64,000 nucleotides of DNA from Arthrobacter psychrolactophilus (GTDB lineage Bacteria; Actinomycetota; Actinomycetes; Actinomycetales; Micrococcaceae), in NCBI RefSeq assembly GCF_003219795.1, contig NZ_QJVC01000001.1, positions 310,001 through 374,000 of the forward strand. Reading direction: 5' to 3'. The notes below the pieces were generated by a model, which worked only from the letters and a program-made list of their open reading frames with translations, was not told the DNA's origin and did no database searches. Every line of letters begins with the position of its first letter. The first letter of the stretch is position 1. Below, piece by piece: positions 59,189-64,000 of this stretch. The position numbers and the translations under genes are program-made.

Positions 59189-60058
59189 GTGCGCAGGAAT
59201 TTCAATGGTTTGAAGACGGCAGCTCTCTTCGGAGTGCTGTGGGCCGTGTTGCTGGGACTCGGCGGCATCATCTCCGCGGGGACGCGAAGCGCCGCACCGC
59301 TCTGGATCTTTGCCTTGATTGGTGTGGGAACCACTGCCTACGGGTACTGGAATAGCGGCAAGATCGCGATTCAATCCATGCAGGCCTATCCCGTCAGTGA
59401 GACGCAGGCGCCCGTTATTTATCGGATCGTTCGGGAGCTCTCGGCGAAGGCCAATCAGCCCATGCCGGCCATTTACGTTTCGCCGACGCAGGCCCCTAAC
59501 GCGTTCGCCACGGGACGCAATCCAGCGAACGCGGCCGTTTGTTGCACCGAGGGAATCCTGCGCATCCTCGATGAGCGCGAACTCCGCGGTGTCTTGGGCC
59601 ATGAACTCATGCACGTCTACAACCGCGATATCTTGACCTCCTCCGTGGCGGCCGCCGTTGCTGGCGTCATTACCTCCGTGGCGCAGATGCTGATGTTCTT
59701 TGGGGGAGGTGAGCGCCGCAACGCCAACCCCTTGGCCATGATCGCCATGGCGCTCCTGGCACCTCTTGCCGCGTCCCTCATTCAGCTCGCCATCAGCCGC
59801 ACCCGCGAATACGACGCCGACGAGGACGGTGCGCACCTGACGGACGATCCGCTCGCCCTGGCCTCGGCACTGCGCAAACTCGAACGCGGCGTTCAGCTGG
59901 CGCCCCTGCCGGAAGAACAAAAACTCGTCAATACCAGCCACCTCATGATCGCCAACCCCTTCAAGGGCGGTGGGGCAAAGCGGCTCTTTGCCACGCACCC
60001 GCCCATGGCCGATCGCATTGCGCGTCTGGAGAAGATGGCCGGCCGGCCGCTGCTCTAA
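59189..60058 (+). CDS. htpX: HtpX-family membrane zinc metalloprotease
   Basis: A 289-residue M48 membrane protease. Two N-terminal helices ([38 protein letters not shown]) precede the zinc site HELMH (138-142). Two further helices ([42 protein letters not shown]) follow, then the third ligand region [13 protein letters not shown]. It degrades misfolded membrane proteins under stress. I chose the GTG at 59189, with GAGGAG upstream, over the longer frame from 59120. Its stop directly abuts that of the convergent aminotransferase gene. Confidence 0.95.
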   Translation: MRRNFNGLKTAALFGVLWAVLLGLGGIISAGTRSAAPLWIFALIGVGTTAYGYWNSGKIAIQSMQAYPVSETQAPVIYRIVRELSAKANQPMPAIYVSPTQAPNAFATGRNPANAAVCCTEGILRILDERELRGVLGHELMHVYNRDILTSSVAAAVAGVITSVAQMLMFFGGGERRNANPLAMIAMALLAPLAASLIQLAISRTREYDADEDGAHLTDDPLALASALRKLERGVQLAPLPEEQKLVNTSHLMIANPFKGGGAKRLFATHPPMADRIARLEKMAGRPLL

Positions 60059-61183
60059 CTAGGCGAAGCTCGCAAGCAACAAGGCGACGTGCGAGAGGGA
60101 TTCCAGATCGCTCGTGGCATGGGGAGAGAACCTGATGCGATGAGGTCCGTGGAGAGTTGCCGAAATCCCAGCCATGGCTAGCGTGGCATGGGCCTGCGCC
60201 GCATTTCCCTCGGGGAAACCGGCCACGACGATGCCCGCGCGTCGCTCATCCTCCCGTGGTGAAAGAACCGGAACGCCGGCGTCCTCCAGCTTTTGCGCCA
60301 GGACAGAGGTGAGAGTCGCAATGCGGGCCGCGATGGCACCCACCCCGGCCTCCTCGATGAGCTCAAGAGCCGTGGCAAAGGAACCCGCAGCGAAGGGCGA
60401 AAGGTTTGAAACGTTGAACTTGGCGGCGTCGCTACGCTGTGCATGGGCCACGCCGTCGTACAGGGACGGCTGTTCCACACCTGTCCAGCCACCCAATGTT
60501 GGTGCGATTCGTTCCAACCCGGCGGCCGACAACGCCAACGCGCCCGAACCCCACCCGCCACGGACCCACTTTTGACTCCCTGTCACGACGGCGTCGGCAA
60601 CACTCCAGTCCTGGTCGATGATGCCGAACCCTTGAATGCCATCGACCAACAGCAGACGCTCGGACCCGATGACCTCACGGATCCCCGCCAAATCTGCCCG
60701 GTACCCGGTCTGGAAATCTACTGCGCTCACGGCGACCGCCGTGACCTCGGCACTGAGATGTTGCGCCACAAGATCGGGCGTCACCCGCGCAAGGCTCTCA
60801 CCCATGAGTGCTACCTCATTCACGCCTGCCTGCTGCGCTCGCAGCCAGGGATAGGTGTTGGCGGGGAATTCTCCCGCGCTGACGAGGACCTTGCCGCGCA
60901 TCCCAAATGCGAGCTGGAACAGCCCATAGGAGGTGGCCGGGATGAGCGTGATGTGCTCCTGCTCGAATCCGGTCAGCCGGGAGAGAGCCGCCCGTGCCCG
61001 AACGTCCTCAGTGTGCAGCCGATCGCTGACACCCACCGCGCCTTCGGCAGCGTCCGTCATCAGCTCCGTGGTGCAGCGCACCACGGCCTGAGATGGGGGA
61101 CCGAAACTGGCGAAATTCAAGTAGCCGGACTGTTCACTAAAGGCGGCGAGATAGTGTGCGGGGAGTTCGGTAGCGCGGTGCAT
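60059..61183 (-). CDS. Class V PLP-dependent aminotransferase (cysteine desulfurase-like)
   Basis: A 374-residue fold-type I PLP enzyme of the class V group. It begins with HYLAAFSEQSGYLNFASFGPPSQAV, the PLP Asp/Gln region is VDGIQGFGIIDQDWSVADAVVTGSQKW with the Schiff-base Lys in GSQKW, and the C-terminal half has ISATLHGPHRIRFSPHATSDLESLSHV. The active-site Cys loop of NifS/SufS desulfurases is not evident, so an isopenicillin-epimerase- or selenocysteine-lyase-like function is as likely. ATG 61183 has CAGGA five bases upstream; a GTG at 61222 is less likely. Confidence 0.88.
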   Translation of the reverse strand: MHRATELPAHYLAAFSEQSGYLNFASFGPPSQAVVRCTTELMTDAAEGAVGVSDRLHTEDVRARAALSRLTGFEQEHITLIPATSYGLFQLAFGMRGKVLVSAGEFPANTYPWLRAQQAGVNEVALMGESLARVTPDLVAQHLSAEVTAVAVSAVDFQTGYRADLAGIREVIGSERLLLVDGIQGFGIIDQDWSVADAVVTGSQKWVRGGWGSGALALSAAGLERIAPTLGGWTGVEQPSLYDGVAHAQRSDAAKFNVSNLSPFAAGSFATALELIEEAGVGAIAARIATLTSVLAQKLEDAGVPVLSPREDERRAGIVVAGFPEGNAAQAHATLAMAGISATLHGPHRIRFSPHATSDLESLSHVALLLASFA

Positions 61184-61305
61184 GAGGGTCCTGACGTACG
61201 GGGGAGGTCGATCCGGTTGCACAAAAGGCTAGCCCATGAGCTGGCGATCCCTTGATTCATTCCGGCATGACCCACGAGCCCGGCTGCGTGGTAGAGAATG
61301 GAAGT

Positions 61306-61935
61306 ATGCGACTCATCTTGATCAGACACGGGCAAACACCAAACAATGTGCGCAGTCTTCTCGACACCGCCATTCCCGGCCCAGGGCTCACCGCCGCTGG
61401 TTTGGAACAGGCTGCGGCCGTTCCCTCGGCGCTGTTCGGTCAAGCGATCGATGCGTTGTACATCTCGAATTTGACCCGCACGGCCCTGACGGCGGCGCCC
61501 CTCGCGGCGGACCGCGCCCTCGAACCCATTCTCCGAGACGGACTGCGCGAGATCAGCGCCGGCAGCCTTGAGATGATGGGAGATAGGGACTCCATTGCCG
61601 CGTACCTGTTCGCCGTCAAGTCATGGATCGGCGGTGACTTATCGGTCCGGATGCCCGGCGCCGACACGGGCTATGAGGTGTTGGAACGCTTTGACGCGGT
61701 TATCGCAGAAGCCTCGAGCGCGGAAAACGTCGCCATGGTCAGTCACGGAGCCATGATCCGTTTCTGGGCTGGCTACCGCGGGATCAATATCGACTGGTCG
61801 GATACTAGATATCATGACCTTTCCAACACCGGCATCGTGACCCTCACGGGTGAGCCCACGGGCAGCATGGCACCGGGTGGTTGGCATATTGAGTCCTGGC
61901 AAGGCGCACCTGCCAGCGAGATGCAAGTCCATTAA
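61306..61935 (+). CDS. Histidine phosphatase family protein
   Basis: A 209-residue phosphoglycerate-mutase-like phosphatase. The catalytic RHG is in LILIRHGQTPNNV, LTAAGLEQA follows, Glu lies in the DGLREISAG segment, and the second His is in NVAMVSHGAMIRFWAG. The substrate is unknown. The ATG at 61306 is chosen because RLILIRHG must lie at the N-terminus; GAGAAT sits 6 bases upstream, consistent with a leaderless start. Confidence 0.9.
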   Translation: MRLILIRHGQTPNNVRSLLDTAIPGPGLTAAGLEQAAAVPSALFGQAIDALYISNLTRTALTAAPLAADRALEPILRDGLREISAGSLEMMGDRDSIAAYLFAVKSWIGGDLSVRMPGADTGYEVLERFDAVIAEASSAENVAMVSHGAMIRFWAGYRGINIDWSDTRYHDLSNTGIVTLTGEPTGSMAPGGWHIESWQGAPASEMQVH

Positions 61936-61948
61936 GAACCACCAGCGG

Positions 61949-63205
61949 ATGGGCGAACAGGAGAGTCTGCCGACTCCCACACCCTTTAGTACCGTCAATC
62001 TTTGGCGGATGAAGGGCATCAGCTGGGTATGGCTGGGCACGGCGGCCGGTTGCATCGCGCTCTTGGCAGTGGGCGCGCCGCTGAACATGAATCTGTACCA
62101 CATGGCACTGCCCTTTGCTCTGGGTCTGGCCATCCTTCACGTCGCGGCCTTGGGGCTGAGTGCTGCTCGTCCTTTGGCCGGTGTCATGGTGTCTTTGATT
62201 CCCATGACCATGCTGCCGCTGGTCTCCTCGCCCGTAGGTCTGGCGCCCATGCCCTTCAGCGTCGTCGCCATCATTACACAAGTCCTGGTCATCTGTGTCG
62301 CGGGGCTTCGCGCGCATTGGATGGTTCCGGCCTTTGGCTGGCTCGCCAGCGTGGTCATTGGTGTGGGGCTGAACTATGTCACGATGCCCCACGGGCAAAC
62401 CGTCGGTGCCCAAAACAACGTTGTCATTTTTGCTGCTGTTTCGGGCGGGCTCATGGTGGCCGCCGTAGTTGCTCAGCAATGGCAACACCTGCGCACGGAG
62501 CTGGCCGCGGAACGCACGGTGAGCGCCGAGGAGCAGTCCCGCCGCCGTCTGGCCGAGGAGCGCACCCGGATTGCCCGCGAGCTGCACGACGTCGTGGCCC
62601 ATGGGATGTCGGTCGTGGTGGTGCAAGCTACCACCGCCCCCTATCGCCACCCCGGGCTCAGCGAGGACTTGAAGAAGGAGTTTGACGACATTGCCGTGAA
62701 CTCCCGGCGGGCCATGACCGAGATGCGCAGCATGCTGGGATCGCTGCGCAACGCGGACGCTGGTCGCCAGTTGGGACCGCAACCCACCCTCGCAGACCTG
62801 CCACAACTTCTTGCCTCTGCCCGATCGGCAGGGATCCGAATTTCGGAACCTAAGCTGTCCGACGTCGAACATCACGACATCGCCGAGGTCATCGCCTTGA
62901 CGGCTTACCGGATTGTGCAGGAGGCGCTCAGCAACGTCATTCGGCACGCACCCGGGGCTGATGTGGAGGTGGAATTCACGGTGCAGGGGAGAAACCTCAG
63001 CGTTCGGGTCACGAACTCCAAGTCCGATGTGGGGGCGTTAATGGCGCAGCTCGACAAGGGCTCGCACGTGGGACAGGGCTTGATTGGGATGCGGGAGCGT
63101 GCGGGGATTGTGGGCGGAACCGTGAGCTGCCTGCCAATGCCCGACGGCGGATTCCAAGTCACAGCGCAGCTGCCCCTTGACGCGAACGGCAGTACCTCCA
63201 GATGA
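61949..63205 (+). CDS. Two-component sensor histidine kinase (NarL-type, HisKA_3)
   Basis: A 418-residue membrane kinase. Five to six helices (residues about 25-175) form the sensory part with no large extracellular domain. A coiled-coil linker (HLRTELAAERTVSAEEQSRRRLAEERTRIAR) leads to the HisKA_3 box ELHDVVAHGMSVVVVQ with phospho-acceptor His213. The ATPase domain has RIVQEALSNVIRHAPGADVEV (N box) and GQGLIGMRERAGIVGGTVS (G box). ATG 61949 is favoured over the earlier frame at 61850, which would overlap the phosphatase gene. It pairs with the response regulator downstream. Confidence 0.93.
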   Translation: MGEQESLPTPTPFSTVNLWRMKGISWVWLGTAAGCIALLAVGAPLNMNLYHMALPFALGLAILHVAALGLSAARPLAGVMVSLIPMTMLPLVSSPVGLAPMPFSVVAIITQVLVICVAGLRAHWMVPAFGWLASVVIGVGLNYVTMPHGQTVGAQNNVVIFAAVSGGLMVAAVVAQQWQHLRTELAAERTVSAEEQSRRRLAEERTRIARELHDVVAHGMSVVVVQATTAPYRHPGLSEDLKKEFDDIAVNSRRAMTEMRSMLGSLRNADAGRQLGPQPTLADLPQLLASARSAGIRISEPKLSDVEHHDIAEVIALTAYRIVQEALSNVIRHAPGADVEVEFTVQGRNLSVRVTNSKSDVGALMAQLDKGSHVGQGLIGMRERAGIVGGTVSCLPMPDGGFQVTAQLPLDANGSTSR

Positions 63206-63236
63206 TGAGAATTAGTAGTAAGGGATGTGCCCGGTC

Positions 63237-63905
63237 GTGAGTATTCGAGTGATTGTCGTGGACGATCAGGCCATGGTTCGAGAGGGCTTTGCCGCGCTCC
63301 TTGGCGCGCAGGAGGACATCGAGGTGGTGGGTCAGGCCGAAAACGGCGCCATCGCGGTTCAGCTCGCGGCTGCCCACCGGCCAGATGTGGTGTTGATGGA
63401 TGTGCGCATGCCTGTCATGGACGGGCTGGAGGCTGCCCGGCGGATTCTGGCGGAGGCTCCCGAACCGGAAACGACGCATGTTTTGATGCTGACAACCTTT
63501 GACGTTGATGACTATGTTTACGATGCCCTGCGACTCGGTGCAAGTGGTTTCCTGCTCAAGGATGCCCTGGCCGATGAACTCGTTGCCGCGGTGCGAATCG
63601 TGGCGTCAGGGGAGGCGCTCCTGGCCCCCTCTGTGACCAAGCGGATGATCGAGCAATTTGCGGTATCGCGTGCCCGGCCAGCGCTGTCACAGGAACCACT
63701 GGAGGGATTGACCGACCGTGAACTTGAGGTCATGACCTTGATCGGCAGAGGCCTGTCCAATCAGGAAATTGCCGCGGAACTTTTCATCGCCCAACAGACT
63801 GTCAAGACCCACGTCAGTAAGATTCTGGCCAAGTTGGAATTGCGTGACAGGGTCCAGGCCGTGGTGCTGGCCTATGACACCGGGCTGGTTGAACCCGGGA
63901 GTTAG
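63237..63905 (+). CDS. NarL/FixJ-family response regulator
   Basis: A 222-residue regulator. The receiver domain has acidic-pocket VVDDQ, phospho-acceptor Asp55 in VVLMDVRMPVMDG, Thr in MLTTFD and Lys in FLLKDAL. The LuxR-type DNA-binding domain is LTDRELEVMTLIGRGLSNQEIAAELFIAQQTVKTHVSKILAKLEL. GTG 63237 with AAGGGA 11 bases upstream is used; ATG 63225 would add four residues. It is the partner of the histidine kinase 31 bases upstream. The input signal and target genes are unknown. Confidence 0.93.
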   Translation: MSIRVIVVDDQAMVREGFAALLGAQEDIEVVGQAENGAIAVQLAAAHRPDVVLMDVRMPVMDGLEAARRILAEAPEPETTHVLMLTTFDVDDYVYDALRLGASGFLLKDALADELVAAVRIVASGEALLAPSVTKRMIEQFAVSRARPALSQEPLEGLTDRELEVMTLIGRGLSNQEIAAELFIAQQTVKTHVSKILAKLELRDRVQAVVLAYDTGLVEPGS

Positions 63906-63912
63906 GCACTGG

Positions 63913-63932
63913 CCAAAAGGCTAGTCTTTTGG
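63913..63932. terminator. Weak 7-bp hairpin downstream of the response regulator
   Basis: CCAAAAG (63913-63919) and CTTTTGG (63926-63932) flank GCTAGT. It lies 8 bases after the response-regulator stop, with no clear T-run after it. The rest of the window end (63933-64000) has no gene I can support. Confidence 0.4.
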
Positions 63933-64000
63933 CGGGTGGAAGCGAAGAGCCCAGTGTTTGTAACGATAGTGTTCCACATGGGATGTCCAGAAATTTTATT

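Noticed and set aside
63921-64000. C-terminal end of a minus-strand gene (peptide ending YRYKHWALRFHPPKD)
   Set aside because: It looks protein-like, but an in-frame stop at 63996-63998 limits it to 24 codons with no good start; it overlaps a hairpin.
1-64000. CRISPR arrays, insertion sequences, tRNA or rRNA genes
   Set aside because: No regularly spaced repeats, transposase motifs, or cloverleaf/rRNA sequences were found on reading; a dedicated tRNA scan could not be run.

Overview
The window looks like chromosomal core DNA from a high-GC Gram-positive actinobacterium, most likely a member of the Micrococcaceae (Arthrobacter-like). This is inferred from roughly 60% or higher GC, GTG/TTG starts, ATGA/GTGA gene overlaps, a menaquinone pathway, an actinobacterial-type ferredoxin sulfite reductase with FprA, a DUF222/HNH protein, and many -10 hexamers only 6-7 nt upstream of start codons (leaderless transcription). 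I see no rRNA, tRNA, CRISPR array, insertion sequence or prophage, and no gene-free stretch longer than about 220 bases.

Layout. 1-12.3 kb: housekeeping and accessory genes (partial ABC-F ATPase, SGNH hydrolase, RIO kinase, GNAT, oligopeptidase B, DUF222/HNH protein, SDR, PEP-mutase-like enzyme, MFS exporter, PAP2 phosphatase). 12.4-22.7 kb: menaquinone genes menC-menD, menF, menG, a geranylgeranyl-reductase-like enzyme and a polyprenyl diphosphate synthase, with a polar amino-acid ABC importer between menD and menF. 22.7-24.5 kb: two small orphan proteins (one SUKH/SMI1-like) and a TRIC-type channel. 24.6-40.7 kb: a sulfur-assimilation region with a CbiX-type chelatase, sulfite reductase, cysH, cysD and cysN; then a cassette of two VOC proteins, a RelA/SpoT-domain alarmone synthetase and an AraC regulator; then a sulfonate-type ABC transporter, fused cysG and fprA. 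40.7-48 kb: PucR regulator divergent from a GABA/aminobutyraldehyde module, then two paralogous membrane proteins (the second frameshifted) and a tandem universal stress protein. 48-55 kb: a flavin disulfide reductase-family enzyme, RarD, a second FprA, an amino-acid permease, an MpaB-type protein and a DUF2461 protein. 55-57.8 kb: Fur-family regulator-catalase operon and an ankyrin protein. 57.8-64 kb: MFS exporter, HtpX protease, class V aminotransferase, histidine phosphatase and a NarL-type two-component system.

How the genes work together. CysN/CysD activate sulfate, CysH reduces APS, and the siroheme sulfite reductase makes sulfide. CbiX and CysG can make its siroheme and FprA can reduce its ferredoxin, so the two sulfur blocks form one pathway around a five-gene insert. 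A shared direct-repeat motif (GCGTGA-N5-CRTGA) sits at nearly the same distance from three leaderless promoters in the second block. One of these drives a 50-residue ORF that appears to be a truncated duplicate of the N-terminal anchor of the transporter's binding protein. Two copies of a long perfect or near-perfect hairpin close the cysN and fprA transcripts. They share an inner core but have different, compensated outer stems. The Fur-family gene has a perfect 7-1-7 palindrome on its own -35 element.
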